Source: Gautieria morchelliformis (taxonomy: Eukaryota > Basidiomycota > Agaricomycetes > Gomphales > Gomphaceae). From it: DNA of 64,000 nucleotides. The position numbers were made by a program, and so were the translations under genes. The DNA lies in assembly GCA_015179125.1 (NCBI GenBank), contig WHVA01000436.1, forward strand, positions 1 through 64,000. Reading direction: 5' to 3'. The notes beneath the pieces were generated by a model. That model was not told the origin of the DNA. It did not search any database and saw only the letters and a list, made by a program, of their open reading frames with translations. Positions 10,706-22,046 of this stretch are shown here, one piece after another; position 1 is the first letter of the stretch; each line of letters opens with the position of its first letter.

Positions 10706-13700
10706 ATGGGGGAAAGACATTCTGAGATCGCTCGCGAAACTTCCGCCCAGAGCAAGAACGACAAGTCTTCCGACAAGAAGTCTGACAAAGACAAGAAGAA
10801 GACTAGTTCCGGAAACAACAACTCCGGAAACAACAGCTCCAACTCCGGCAACCGGAACAACAACTCCGCCCCTCGCAACAACCAGGCCTCTGGTTCCAAC
10901 ACCAACGCCCGGAAGAGTACTCTGGACCTTTCCGACAAACTTGGGAAGGACGGAAAACTAACCCCTGTAGAACGCCAGCGTCGCATGGACAACAACCTTT
11001 GCCTTTTTTGCGGCAAAGGCGGACATGTCGCTCACGATTGCACCTGAGCTTCCGCTTCCGCTGCAAAGGCCAAGGGCCGTGCGGCAAAGACGGAAGAGAA
11101 ATCCAAAGCAGCTCCCGCTACGGATGCAAAAAAATAGTCAGCAGTCCTCCGGCCTCCACACGAGCTGAGGGCTGTGTTGACCCCATTCGTGCGACAAACG
11201 AGGTTAAACTCAACGCATCCGCTCTTTCGTCCTCCGACTCCCTCTCTGTTCCGCTCACTTCCGACACAATTTCCGCACCCCCGTTCACAGCATTGGTCGA
11301 CTCCGGTTCGACTCATTGTTTCCTCGATTCCGACTTTGTTTTGAAACATAAACTTCCGACCCGCAACATTCCGACTATTCCGCTCTGCCTTTTCGACGGG
11401 TCTTCCAACATGGCAATTTCCCAAGTCGTGGACCTGTCTATCCATTTCGCTACTGGGGACAAACATGAAGTTACGTTTTACGTTACTCCGCTAGATGCTA
11501 GCTGTTCCGTTGTACTAGGACACAATTGGCTCACCCGATATAATCCGTTGATTAACTGGGCATTGGGTCAAATACAGTTCCATACCCCGGATCAACTTCC
11601 ATCTATTCCGACGTCGTCCGCAAAGATGGCTCAAGCCTCTTCTGCAACTCCGCTCGTGGATTCAGTTCCGCACTCTGGTCCCGCTTTAGCACCTCCGTCC
11701 CTCGAAGCTCCTCGAATTGCGCTCGTTTCCGCCACCGCTTTCCACGTATTGCAACGGCAAGAAGATACGACCGTTTTCCAGCTTCACCTTTCCGACTCGG
11801 CTTCAGTCAAGGCTCGTTCCGCCTCGACTTCCGCTCCGGTCGACATGAGCTCAGTCCCGGAAGAATATCGCGACTTCCCGGACCTGTTCAATAAGGCCAA
11901 AGCCGATAAACCTGCTGAGCATCGACCTTACGATCTGAAGATAGATTTGGAAGAAGGAGCATCTCTGCCCCTTGGACCGATCTACTCTCTTTCGCAAAGC
12001 GAACTCCAAACTCTCCGCGAGTTCGTCGATGAACACCTCAACATGGGCTTCATCCGCCCTTCGCTGTCTCCGCACGGCGCTCCGGTCCTTTTCGTCAAGA
12101 AGAAGGATGGATCTCTCCGCCTCTGCGTCGATTTCCGCGGACTCAACGCCCTCACTAAGGACAAATATCCGCTTCCGCGCATTTCCGATCTACTCGACAC
12201 TCCCCGCAGGGCGAAGATCTACACCAAAATCGACCTCCGGCACGCTTACCACCTTGTCCGCATCCGGGAAGGTGATGAGTGGAAAACCACCTTCCGCACC
12301 CGCTACGGTGCTTTTGAGTGGGTTGTCATGCCTTTCGGTCTAACCAATGCTCCCGCCGCTTTTCAGCGATTCATGAACGACGTATTTTCCGACCTTCTCG
12401 ACGTATGCGTCCTAGTCTACATTGACGACATCCTCATCTATTACGACACACCGGAAAAACATCGGGAACATGTCCGCGAAGTACTCTGCCGTCTATGCAA
12501 AAGCAGAGAAATGCGAATGGCACCGCGACACGGTCGAATACCTTGGCTACATCCTCTCTCCAACAGGTCTTACCATGGCAGAGGACAAAGTCAAGGCAAT
12601 TCAAGAATGGCCGGAACCCCGACGTGTTAAGGATGTGCAGTCTTTCCTTGGCTTCGCCAACTTTTACTGGCGTTTCATTTACAAATTTTCCGACATTACT
12701 GTTCCGCTCACGCGTCTCACCAGGAAGGGTGCCCCATGGAATTTCACTCCGGAATGCCGTTCCGCATTTGAAGCCCTCAAATCGGCCTTTACTACGGCTC
12801 CCATACTCGGTTTCTGGATTCCTGATGCCCAACTTGTACTCGAAACCGACACTTCCGACTATGCGCTAGCCGCCATTCTTTCCATCATTTCCCCCAACGA
12901 CGGAGAAATTCATCCGATCGCCTTTCATTCCCGCACTTTTTCCGCCGCGGAACTCAACTACGACGTCCACGATAAGGAACTACTTGCGATTTTCGAAGCC
13001 TTCAAAATCTGGAGACACTACCTCGAAGGTCCAACTTATCCGATTGACGTTGTAACGGATCATAAGAACCTTGGGTATTTCGCGACTACTAAGGTTTTGA
13101 CTCGCCGTCAAGTCCGCTGGTCTGAATATCTCTCACAGTTCAACATGGTGATCTGCTTCTGCCCCGGAAAGCTCGGAGCCAAACCCGACGCACTCACTAG
13201 ACGTTGGGACATCTACCCAAAAGAGGGAAGTAGCAACTATGCCAGCGTTAATCCGCACAACTTCCGCCCAGTATTTTCCACTGAGCAGCTGGCATCGTCC
13301 CTGTGTGCCACAGCATTGCAGTTTCCACTACTCCACGCCTCAATTATTATGGACACCGAGTCTCTCCATTCCGACATCCGTTCCGCACTCCGTTCCGACC
13401 CCATCTCTGCAGCCCACCTCGATGACCCCACCAGTCCTGGATGGTCCCTCGATTCCAACGGATTTCTCCGGTACAAGTCCCGGATTTACGTTCTGGATAC
13501 CAACGGTCTACGACTTCGCGTACTCCAGCAAAGCCACGATCATCCGCTCTCAGGACACCAAGGCCAGAACAAAACCCTCGACATAATCCGACGTACCTAT
13601 ACTTGGCCTCTCCTCCGCACGATGGTCCAAGACTACTGCAAGTCGTGCACCACCTGTATGTGAGCCAAGCCTCAACGTCACAAACCATACGGCCTCCTGA

Positions 13701-14809
13701 AGCAACTTCTGATCCCGGAACAACCGTGGAATTCGATATCCATGGATTTCATTGAGAAACTTCCTAAGTCATCTGGCTATGATATCATTCTAGTGATCGT
13801 TGACCGCCTTACAAAGCAGTCCATCTTTATTCCGACCTATGACACCATCACTTCCGCCCAACTCGCACAACTCTTTGTGCTCCACGTCTTTTCCAAGCAC
13901 GGAATCCCTTCCCATGTCACTTCCAACCGAGGATCCGAATTCGTGTCATCCTTTTTCCGCACACTTGGCAAGGCTCTCGACATGAAGCTCCACTTCACTT
14001 CCGGTTATCACCCCGAAGGAGACGGACAGACGGAACGTACTAATCAGACCCTTGAGCAGTATCTCCGCGTCTATTGCAACTACCAACACAGCAATTGGTC
14101 CGGCCTCCTTCCGCTCGCGGAATTTGCCTACAACAATGCGCCTTCCGCTACCACCGGAATTTCACCCTTTTACGCCAACAAGGGCTACCACCTGAATCTT
14201 GCCATCCACCCTGAACGCGACCTCGCCTCTGCAAGAGCCCGAGATTTCGTTGTGGAACTCGACAACCTTCACCAACACCTCCGAGAGAACATTTCCGCCG
14301 CCCAAAAGAGATACCAAACTTCCGCCGACCGAAAACGGCTTCCGCAACCGGCATTCGAGATAGGCGACAAAGTCTTTGTCAAAGCTGAAAACTTCCGCAC
14401 CACTCGCCCCTCGAAGAAGCTCTCTGAGAAATACCTTGGACCTTACGAGATCATCGCTAAGGCCGGCAGTCGTTCTTTCACCCTCAGACTTCCTGACAAT
14501 ATGCGCGCAGTACACCCAGTATTCCATGTCTCCATGCTTGAGCCAGCAGTTCTGAATACAATTCCGAATCAAGAACAACCTCCGCCTCCGCCAGTCATCG
14601 TCAACGGAGAACCAGAATATGAGATCTCGGAAATTCTCAACTCCAAGCTAGACAGACGATACCGGTGCCAACTCCAGTACCTAGTCAAGTGGGCAGGCTA
14701 TGAAAACACCGACGAAGAGGCCTCGTGGATTTCCGCCACGGAACTAGACCACGCCTCTGACCTCGTCTCTGATTTCCACAAGTCTTATCCTGATAAGCCT
14801 GGCCAGTAG
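10706..14809 (+). pseudogene. Element B nucleocapsid-protease-pol-chromodomain block
   Basis: Along the plus strand come an Asn/Ser-rich segment and a CCHC knuckle ([14 protein letters not shown], near 11.0 kb), an aspartic protease ([12 protein letters not shown], near 11.3 kb), reverse transcriptase (about 11.9-12.6 kb, with YIDDILIY), RNase H (about 12.85-13.1 kb), a zinc-headed integrase (about 13.5-14.2 kb) and a C-terminal chromodomain (about 14.6-14.8 kb, with QYLVKWAGY). The chromodomain marks it as a chromovirus-type Gypsy; in that group it directs integration to marked chromatin. The block is a fossil with a few breaks and lies opposite to the element's own gag and promoter. Confidence 0.85.
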
Positions 14810-15777
14810 CGCGAGTCGATGGATTGGGCTAAATTCCGAAGGTCGGTAAGGGTGGCGGGTTTTCCGACGCGGGCAATTTCATCCTTGATTCGGGATGGCA
14901 AGCCCATGTAAAACTGGTGTCGGAGTGCGGCTTCTCCCCATTGGACTCGAGGAGCGAGCTGCTGGAATGTGATGATATATTTAGCTACCTTATGAGTGTC
15001 TTTCATACGAAGCTTATCGAGTTCATTTTCTGCATCGGCTTCCATGTCAAATGGTCCGAAGTTGCTGCGGAGTTCGGAAACGAAGTTGTGGTAATCGTCG
15101 GCCCAGTCGACAAGAGCAAATGGATCCATGAGGGCGGGTTCGAAGTAGTCGAGTGCCATGCCTCGGAGATAGGAAAGGGTGTAATTGACCTTTCGTTCGT
15201 CGTCGGGAAAGGCGTCGGGACGATCGCGGAAGTTGAGTTGAAGCTGGACCAGAAATGGCTGGAGCTTCTTGGGGTCGGAACCATCGAACTGATCTGGTTC
15301 GCGGACCTTTGTCTTGGGGCGTGGTGGTGCTTGGGCTGGGCGCTGGAGTTGTCCGGCTAGCATGGCGATGGCTTGTGCAAGATCCAGAACTGGCGCAGGT
15401 GGAACTGGGTTGGCTGGAATCTGAGGTGGAATTGGAGGTGGAGGACCGCCGGGAGGACCACCTGGGAGACCGCCGGGTGGGCCGCCTGGAGGTGGTCCTG
15501 GTGGAGGTGGTGGTGGTGGAGCTGGGCGTCGGAATGACGCTGCTGTTCGTTCGCCACTGCTACTCGTCGAGTTTCTGTCATAGTCAGGATTGTCATCGGG
15601 ATTAGCGTCGGGAACTTCTTCGAATCGTTGCGGAAAAGCATCGGAGAGCTCATCGTCAGCACGAGAGCTGGCGGAGGGTTCCGCGTGCCTTGGTGCTGCA
15701 GATCTAAGACTGCCAAAATAAGAGAGAGCTTCGACAGCTCCTGCTCGAGCTGAAGTAGCTGTGGTATGAGGAGGCAA
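14785..15777 (-). CDS. Element B gag (capsid part)
   Basis: A 330-residue frame begins 34 bp inside the right LTR of element B. Residues 1-100 are disordered, with a Pro/Gly run (about 80-130). From about residue 160 comes the retrotransposon gag fold typical of Gypsy elements (KVREPDQFDG, YLRGMALDYFEP, ELRSNFGPFD, QFYMGLPSRIKDEIAR). It is on the minus strand, in agreement with the TATA box of the LTR just upstream. It builds the capsid of virus-like particles in this family. Listed as a part of the fossil element. Confidence 0.8.
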   Translation of the reverse strand: MPPHTTATSARAGAVEALSYFGSLRSAAPRHAEPSASSRADDELSDAFPQRFEEVPDANPDDNPDYDRNSTSSSGERTAASFRRPAPPPPPPPGPPPGGPPGGLPGGPPGGPPPPIPPQIPANPVPPAPVLDLAQAIAMLAGQLQRPAQAPPRPKTKVREPDQFDGSDPKKLQPFLVQLQLNFRDRPDAFPDDERKVNYTLSYLRGMALDYFEPALMDPFALVDWADDYHNFVSELRSNFGPFDMEADAENELDKLRMKDTHKVAKYIITFQQLAPRVQWGEAALRHQFYMGLPSRIKDEIARVGKPATLTDLRNLAQSIDSRYWPGLSG

Positions 15778-15810
15778 AGTGATAGTTATCGGGTGGGAAT
15801 CAGATAATAC

Positions 15811-17068
15811 TGTTACGTATCAAGATTTCCGCTAAGTCGGAACTGGAAAGGACAGCGGCTTCAACTTGTAGGTTGCGCCCCCAGAGTGAGTGAGTGAGTT
15901 AGTCAATTAGAGTGCTCGAAGCGCTTGGCGCTTATGGTGCACTGTAGCCAGTCATACAAAGAAAGGACTAGTCTAATCATGTGATGCCACTTTTAACCCT
16001 TCAGTCACTCCAACTCACGTGCCTCACTCATCCCTTCAACACCCGCCGCCACATTGTTATTAGTCATGGGAATGTATGACGATTCCTTCTAACTTGGGGT
16101 AGTGGCGCAATAGCATTTCGTAAGATTTGAGCGTAGCCATGGGACCATGGGTTCTAGGGGTAGGCCTAGATGTTAAGTGAGAAACACCCAATTGCCCGAT
16201 CCGGTGACATCAATATTGTTGAGAATGAAGGATGGCCGTTTTTGGAACGGGGAGCTTTCACCCCTGTGACATCGATAGGGTTTCAGCGGGGTTACACTGT
16301 CGGTTTTTTCCGAATATTTTTGAAGTAGTAGATAATAGTGTGTGCCGGGAGTAGTGGTAATGGGTAATGACTAGTGGGGGAATCAAGGGTGGGGGCACGG
16401 GATTTGAACCCGCGAGCGCCGCTCAAGTAAGCGACACCCAGCCGCGGTGGTCCCACTGCACCACCACACCCCACGGTTGCGCCCCCAATGAACTATCGTC
16501 CTAAGTATTTAGGAAATGAGTCGGAAGTCGGAAAGTACTGAGCTAGAGGTTGGTCGGAACTTGAGTCGGAACTGAGGCGGAAGGTGGAAGGCGGAGAGAC
16601 TGAGGTCTTGCTAGACTCGCTGTACTAAGAACAGGAGATGGAGCGAAGGAAATCAAGTATCGAAGGTGATTATCTGATTGCAGAATGACAGACATACATG
16701 ACAGGCTTTTATACAAAGAGCTGAGACAACAGGTAATGGGGTAGTACTAAGCAAATTCCGGGGGAAGCGGAAGTCGAGTGGACAATGCGTGGGAACTAAC
16801 TAATTGGGAACATTGGGACTACAAGGGGGGTTCAGGGTAGGGTAGAACAATGGCAAAGAACAAGGGGTCGGGAAAACATATCTGACAACGAAACACAAGG
16901 AGGGCCGGACGTATGATCTTGATGAACGGTGAGGTGGGTCCAGTGGGTCCGAGTAATAGAGTCGAAAGAACAAGGGAAATGTACAAGGGGCGGAATGTCG
17001 GAAATATCGGAGGGGCGGAAAGTGTTGCGGAACTGAAGGTCGGAAGTCGGAAATGAACGGTCGTAACA
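15811..17068 (-). repeat. Right LTR of element B, enlarged by a SINE
   Basis: Ends TGTTACGTATC and GGTCGTAACA match the left LTR. It is 1258 bp instead of 654 bp because a 591-bp SINE-like unit plus a 13-bp target duplication sit inside it. The two LTRs otherwise differ only at scattered positions, mostly transitions. Confidence 0.9.
15884..16474 (-). mobile_element. tRNA-derived SINE in the right LTR of element B
   Basis: This 591-bp insert is flanked by a perfect 13-bp direct repeat GGTTGCGCCCCCA (15871-15883 and 16475-16487), longer than LTR or Tc1 duplications and typical of LINE-driven insertion. On the minus strand its head is tRNA-like: an A-box-like TGGTGCAGTGG (complement of 16453-16463), a B-box-like GGTTCAAATCC (complement of 16400-16410) and a G-rich start that can pair with the C-rich 3' end of the tRNA part. 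The variable region is long, which would suit a Leu/Ser-type tRNA, but the parent is not settled. The tail, at the left end, is a short GAGT/ACTC simple repeat. It has no coding capacity; pol III transcription is inferred. Confidence 0.75.
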
Positions 17069-18049
17069 TATCCCCATTTCCCCTTTCGCCACTCCTCCCC
17101 CATGTTCACTTGGCTTCGCCCCCCACTTCAACCACTCCTCCCCTATGTCATCTCCGTTCGCCCTTCCTCGTATTTCGCTGAACGACTATTCGCTGCTCGC
17201 ATCATTCACCAGCAGACATGCCGTCAAAACACGATCGACACCCCCTCCCCGGTATGATGGTTCGTCACTACTCCCATCAGCTTCTCGATCCAACCCCTTT
17301 GGGTGTTCATATGGCCAGGATGTGTTCGCGGGACGTCCCTTCCATAGGTCGTGTGGGATCAAACCAGTAGATGAAGAGTCCATGCAGGGTAGCATGGATG
17401 CAGGTCCCAAGACATGGTTTTGTACATAAGTGCCTTCGCCACCTTTACTCTCCGTCGTTTCATGTTCGCACTCCTCCTTCACTCTATTGTATGTTTATTT
17501 CATCTATGTTGTATCATGGCTGTGCACCCCTATCCAACCCTGACTCACGACGGCCTCTTTCCTATTCACTGATACCTTATGAGCATTCGATATAAGTAGT
17601 TTACATTCGCATGTATATTCCTCAGTTCAATTATCATACATCCATCTTGTGCAAACTTGACCTCGCTGTGATCATCGTCTTGAGCCTTTTCCTGTAGATT
17701 CCTATCTTCAACCAGAAGAGGACTTAGGCATCACTGGTGAGTTCTCATACTTCATCTTCGTTACCTTAGCCTTTGAACTATTTACTGTGCTGTCGGCGAA
17801 GGGCTCCGAAGGAGCACCTTCGCCGGTGAAGGGATTGTCGCTACTTAGACAGCCCTTCCGTGACACCTTGCACGTTACATCGTCAAGTGCCATGGGCTAT
17901 TTCACTACAACTGTAGATAGGGTGAGCTCCATTCGGGCAACCCTCTTATCTTGTGAACATTTGTTGGTTCACCTATTCGCCGAATGGCATACAGTTGCGG
18001 ACAATCAAACTCAGTTAATTTGGAGACCCCATTTATGCACACTGCTACA

Positions 18050-20945
18050 AACATCCAGAATAGTCAAAAACTGCGAAAACATGTATATTACACCTTTATG
18101 AACATACTTCTACGAGCCGATTTCCTTATTTCACAAATTTTGGGGCTGACAATGCTGAAAATTTGGCCACCCTGCAAAGAATTCGGGAAAAATATGAAAA
18201 AATGCGCAATCGACAGCTCTCAATGAGCTGAACATGATTACGTTTGCCAAATTAAGTTCAGGCCAACCATTGTGGTGCCAAAAAAAAGGAAAACCAAGTG
18301 GGACCCTCTTCAATGGCTCATGGACAGCATCCAAAACATACCCGAAACACTACTGGCCTTCGAAATCAGGCGAACCAGTCAAACGTTCGACAGTTACTAA
18401 ATGTGGAACCGCTCACGAATGACACAGAGCCCACGCCAACACCGGTTGATCCCTATGAGAACAGCAACCCAAGCATATGTGACATACCTGAAGGAGAATT
18501 AGGGCTGCATTTTGACAGCACCAAGTTTAGGATTGATGATGATGATGCTGGCATGGAATCAGATATGGAAATTGAAGAAGCGTCATTGTGTGGGTATTGG
18601 GGGGACGAAAATCTGCAGGAAAGCTTAACTGCATTGGCAGTGAATCAAGGTGATGATCCCTTGGATGAAGATTGGGTTCCTTATGAGTTGAGGAAAAGCA
18701 AAAAAATGAGAATGGGTGAGTCTCTGCAAAGGTTGACCATGCACCATTCCAAGCTGACTGTGACAGAGTGGCCCAAAGGGTACGCAAAAGGCCCTGATGT
18801 AATGAGTAAATCAAAGCACACCCAACGCCGTTACTGTAACGCAAACCAGAATCAGATGACATTGGATGCTTTCATATCCACTGTGCGAACCTGCACTCTA
18901 CCAGCTCGCGTTCACAAATTGCCTGCCAAGCATTGTGTCACCTGTTCCGAGCCAGTGACAATCCAGCAAGAAAGTCTCGAGGTGGAGATCCCACCAGCCG
19001 TTCGGGAAGAAAGCGTTGACATCGAGGTCCCGCCAGTGCCGGCTCATCAGGAAAGCATGGATCTTGAGATACATCCGGCATTCCACAAAGCTGAAATGGA
19101 GGAGACTGGTTGGGAGGATGATATTGAGGAGTGTGTGCATGGAGGTGCAGCCAATATTCAGGGCTGGAAAGAACTGCATGAGCAGATAAAAAAGGACTTG
19201 AAGTAGGGGAGGAACATTTTACCTATCACAAGGGTCAATCAGCTTCTTATTCTCCGGAACTTCGCAACCCTCCAGCTCAAAGGATATGGCAAAATCAAAG
19301 CAAGTCTTGAGGTTTCTCAACAGTGGCATGAGGGGATGGGAGAGCACTTTGCACGAAAAGTCCGGGCACTTGCACGTCATTACCAAGTTTTTGAACAGTT
19401 GCCTGTGGAGAAACGCGGCGGGGCGAAGATGGCACGTAGCCTCCTACTTGATGAGCAAGTCAAAACTGCAGTGCAAGCATGTCTCACCTCACAGAAAGCA
19501 GGCTAAGTCACGCCTCGCAAGTTTCAGCATGCAATTAACAAAGAAATCCTTCCAGCCCTGTCAATCTCGTTGAAGCGGCCACTTTGTGAGCGAACTGCAC
19601 GGCGTTGGCTTCTGAGACTCGGATGGCGTTTGAGGACACTAAAAAAAGGTGTATATATGGACGGGCACGAAAGAGAAGATGTTGTCAAGTACCGTAACGA
19701 GCTCTTCCTTCCAGCCATGGCCAAATTCAAGGAGCGGATGACAAAATTTGAGGGTCCAGAACTGAGAAAGGTGGCACCAACGTTGAGAGAGGATGAGAAA
19801 GAGATCATACCTCAATTTCACGATGAAAGCTGCCTCTCGGTCAACGATTACAAAGCGCGGGCATGGTTGGGACCGAATCAGACCATCTTACAAAAGAAAG
19901 GCCGAGGCCGTCTTATTCATGTCTCTGAATTCATCAACCCAATCACGGGTCGTCTTGTTCTTCATGATGCAGAAGGACACATTGTGGATGAAGCTCAGAA
20001 AATTATCTACCCTGGATCCAATGGTGATGCATGGTGGGATACAGAACAGCTGCTTACTCAAGTGAAACATGCGATCCAGGTATTCGAGAAAGCGCACCTG
20101 AATTGTGTTGCACTCTTTATTTTTGATCAGTCACCGGCTCACGCATCACTGGGTCCAGACGCACTCAAAGCTTTGGACATGAATAAGTCAGATGGCAGGA
20201 AGCAGCGTAGACAGCGTGACACGGTCATCCCCGAATCCAATCCAGCTGCGGAGCATCGAGGAAAGCTACAGAAGATGACACTTCCAGATGGCAGACCAAA
20301 AGGTTTGGAACGTGTTCTTACAGAACGTGGTTTTGATGTTCGTAAGATGCGTGCCAAGTGTGCACCAGTATGCCCGTTCAAAAATACTTATTGCTGCATG
20401 GGCCGCCTCCTCAGCAAACAGGATAATTTCACGAATCAAGAGTCTATGCTTGAGGCTCTTATCAAGAAAGCCGGGCATGAATGCATCTTCCTGCCCAAGT
20501 TCCACTGCGAGCTCAATCCAATCGAGATGGTAAGTTCAAGGTTGCGTAGTAATTTTATTAAGTCTGACTATGGTGAACTACAGTACTGGGGATGGGTCAA
20601 GTATCGTTATCGGGAGGTACTCAAGCAAACCTTCGCAGAAGCGAAGGAGATCGTGTTGCAATATCTTAATGCATGCCCTACTGATGTGATCTGACAGTTT
20701 ATCAATCGGTCCTGGCGGTTCATGAGTGCATACCGAATGGGGCTTACTGGTAACGCTGCCGCATGGGCCATCAGGAAGCAAAAACAACATCGGCAGGTTT
20801 CAAACAGGGCAATGATGTCAATTGATGCTGTTCTGAACCCGGTTTAGCATACATATTTTCCAAATTTTTGGTCCAAAAATTTTGGCCACCCTCAAAAGTT
20901 ACAGGAAAAATACAAAAGTTGTGTTTTCTGACGTATTTTGACCCA
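18050..20945 (+). mobile_element. Tc1/mariner (IS630)-like DNA transposon, decayed
   Basis: The element fills the gap between family-A LTR sequence (to about 17992) and the gag flank of element C (from 20963). It encodes one DDE transposase on the plus strand. Ends are not firm: an imperfect inverted pair (18061-18080 against the complement of 20921-20945) is the best candidate for terminal repeats, and no clear TA duplication was found. Near both ends is a similar AT-rich block in direct orientation (around 18164 and 20878, sharing TTTGGCCACCCT). About 55 bp at 17993-18049 belong to neither neighbour clearly. Confidence 0.65.
18298..20694 (+). pseudogene. DDE transposase, Tc1/mariner-like, with in-frame stops
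   Basis: From 18298 to 20694 one frame reads a transposase-like protein of about 800 codons, interrupted by stops at 19204 (TAG) and 19504 (TAA). A plausible basic N-terminus (PKKRK, about 18250-18390) lies in another frame. The N-terminal third is acidic with repeats of ES(L/V)-(E/D)-(V/L)E-(I/V)P. The middle has a helix-turn-helix-like segment (RTARRWLLRLGWRL). The catalytic region has QFHDES, IFDQSPAHAS and CELNPIE, matching the DDE/D triad of the IS630-Tc1-mariner superfamily, which cuts and pastes DNA at TA sites. If the two stops fall in unspliced introns the gene could be more complete than it looks, but no convincing splice sites were seen. Confidence 0.7.
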
Positions 20946-20967
20946 CTGAATCCAATTCTGAACTCAG

Positions 20968-21469
20968 TTTGTCCAACTTCGCCAAGGATTACCAGTTCAA
21001 AGTACTGGAGAGCTGAACCAGACAGGTAAGAGATAGCATACTGTACCTTCGAGGCCCCAGTTTTGAACGGAAGTTGAGTACGCATTGGAGAAAGAAGGTG
21101 CGAAGCTTGGCCTGGTCAGTACCATCATAAGTATCTGGTTCCTTGACCTTGGCTCGCGCTTCGGACTCGCGAGGTTTCACGAGCTTGATGAACACTCAAT
21201 GCATTAGCTCGTTGTCCTCGAGGTCACCAAGGTCCTCGGGTGGCAGGTTGGGGAGGTCCCGATCGTTGTCAGAACCCCCAGAGCCATCACCTGGATCACC
21301 TGAAGGGTCACCGGGGTCAGCCCTACCTTTGCCTTTGTTACTAGGCTCAGCGGGGTCTGCGAGGGGTATCCCCAGGGACGGTGGTGAATCGTCGGGGGCT
21401 TCCGAGAAACATTGTTGTTCTGAGATACCCCGAAGGGTGCGGGAATGAGTTATCATGGACATAGTGAAG
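20968..21469 (-). pseudogene. Element C gag N-terminal part
   Basis: It lies just inside the 5' LTR of element C on the minus strand. It starts with a disordered Asp/Pro/Gly-rich region and continues with the gag motif KVKEPDTYDG and a FRSK segment, parallel to the gag of element B. It ends at the insertion point of the long family-A LTR (target duplication CTCAG). Fossil part with breaks. Confidence 0.7.
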
Positions 21470-21506
21470 AAAAGGGATACGTAGGGTGTAAGCAGTCTGA
21501 AAATAC

Positions 21507-22046
21507 TGTTACGATACGATCCTTCATAAGGTTGACCGAGCTCGGGAGCGAAACCCGAGGTAAGGTCCGAGGTTATGGAGCAAGGTTCTGATAGGGAAGT
21601 CAGAGAGGGACTAGGCTTCAGCTTATGTGCTGCGCCGACCCTACACACGAGTCCCAACTTCGGAGGCAAACGAATAAGAGGCGAGGTTTGGCTTAAGAGG
21701 CGAAGGCTTAGAAACTAACTAGGGATCAAAGTATATGATAGTTGATTTTCAGACTCAGGAGTAGGAATGCATACAGGGGGGTTTATATACGAGCGAGGGT
21801 ACGAGTCAGGGGCGAGCATATTCGGGGAAGGGTCAGGGCGAGGTCAGGGCAAAGTAATATACAAATGATGCGTGATGGAGCGGAATCAGTAACTAAGGGG
21901 ATTAGGGCATGGGATCAAGGTCGGATATGAGCTCGGGCTCGGGCGCAGGATTAGAATCACAAGTACTCGGGCACGAGTATCACAAGGCTCGGGCTCGGAA
22001 AAAAAGTTATACCGGTAAGTAACCAGCCAAAGGCCGGGTCCTTACA
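21507..22046 (-). repeat. 5' LTR of element C
   Basis: This 540-bp unit has ends TGTTACGATAC and CCTTACA. On its right it is followed directly by AGGTC and the middle of a family-A LTR, where the uninterrupted relative reads GCAGGTCCC, so AGGTC (22047-22051) is the likely target duplication. The other LTR is outside the window. Confidence 0.75.

Larger units (their letters stand above)
8509..17068 (-). mobile_element. Ty3/Gypsy chromovirus-like retrotransposon B (fossil)
   Basis: Element B has LTRs at 8509-9162 and 15811-17068 and a perfect 5-bp target duplication TATCC (8504-8508 and 17069-17073). The LTRs carry TATAAAAG on the minus strand, and the purine tract AGAAGGGAGA (minus strand, 9166-9175) abuts the left LTR, so the genomic sense strand is minus. 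Its parts are gag (14785-15777, minus), a protease-RT-RNase H-integrase-chromodomain block (about 10.7-14.8 kb, plus) and an extra ORF (9285-10562, plus). The internal parts therefore do not all share one orientation, and the element is broken in several places. By eye the LTRs differ at about a dozen positions over 650 bp (roughly 2 percent), so it is fairly young. Confidence 0.9.
8234..20962 (+). mobile_element. Long-form family-A LTR, split by nested insertions
   Basis: The LTR starts TGTCATGACGCG at 8234, is interrupted at 8508 by element B, resumes at 17069 with the duplicated TATCC, and runs to about 17992, where Tc1/mariner-like sequence begins. Its target duplication in the gag part of element C is CTCAG (8229-8233 and 20963-20967). 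The last roughly 90 bp seen in other copies are not recognisable before 20963. A TATA-like TATAAGTAG at 17591 shows the promoter points to the right. No internal A element is present, so it behaves as a solo LTR opened by later arrivals. Confidence 0.8.
2775..22046 (-). mobile_element. Ty3/Gypsy retrotransposon C (fossil, host of the nest)
   Basis: Element C is read on the minus strand: 5' LTR 21507-22046, gag start (about 20968-21469), then after a nest of insertions (8234-20962) more gag, a zinc-knuckle region (about 7512-7898), protease (about 6910-7461), reverse transcriptase, RNase H (about 4066-4596) and integrase (about 2932-3750), running into element D at 2775. It is clearly broken, with several breaks besides the insertions. 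The protease has the [10 protein letters not shown]-type active-site turn, and the integrase head has an HxxxxHxG...CxxC zinc motif. The internal order and the GTAACA-GTATT junction at the 5' LTR show it is a relative of element B. It is older than everything inserted in it. Confidence 0.85.

Noticed and set aside
16395-16474. A functional tRNA gene on the minus strand
   Set aside because: It is the head of a longer insert with its own 13-bp target duplication; the acceptor and anticodon arms pair imperfectly, so a SINE head is the better reading.
17994-20977. GTTGCGGACAA / GTTGGACAAA as terminal inverted repeats of the Tc1-like element
   Set aside because: The right-hand word (GTCCAAC, 20971-20977) belongs to the gag coding sequence of element C beyond the CTCAG target duplication, so the resemblance is chance.
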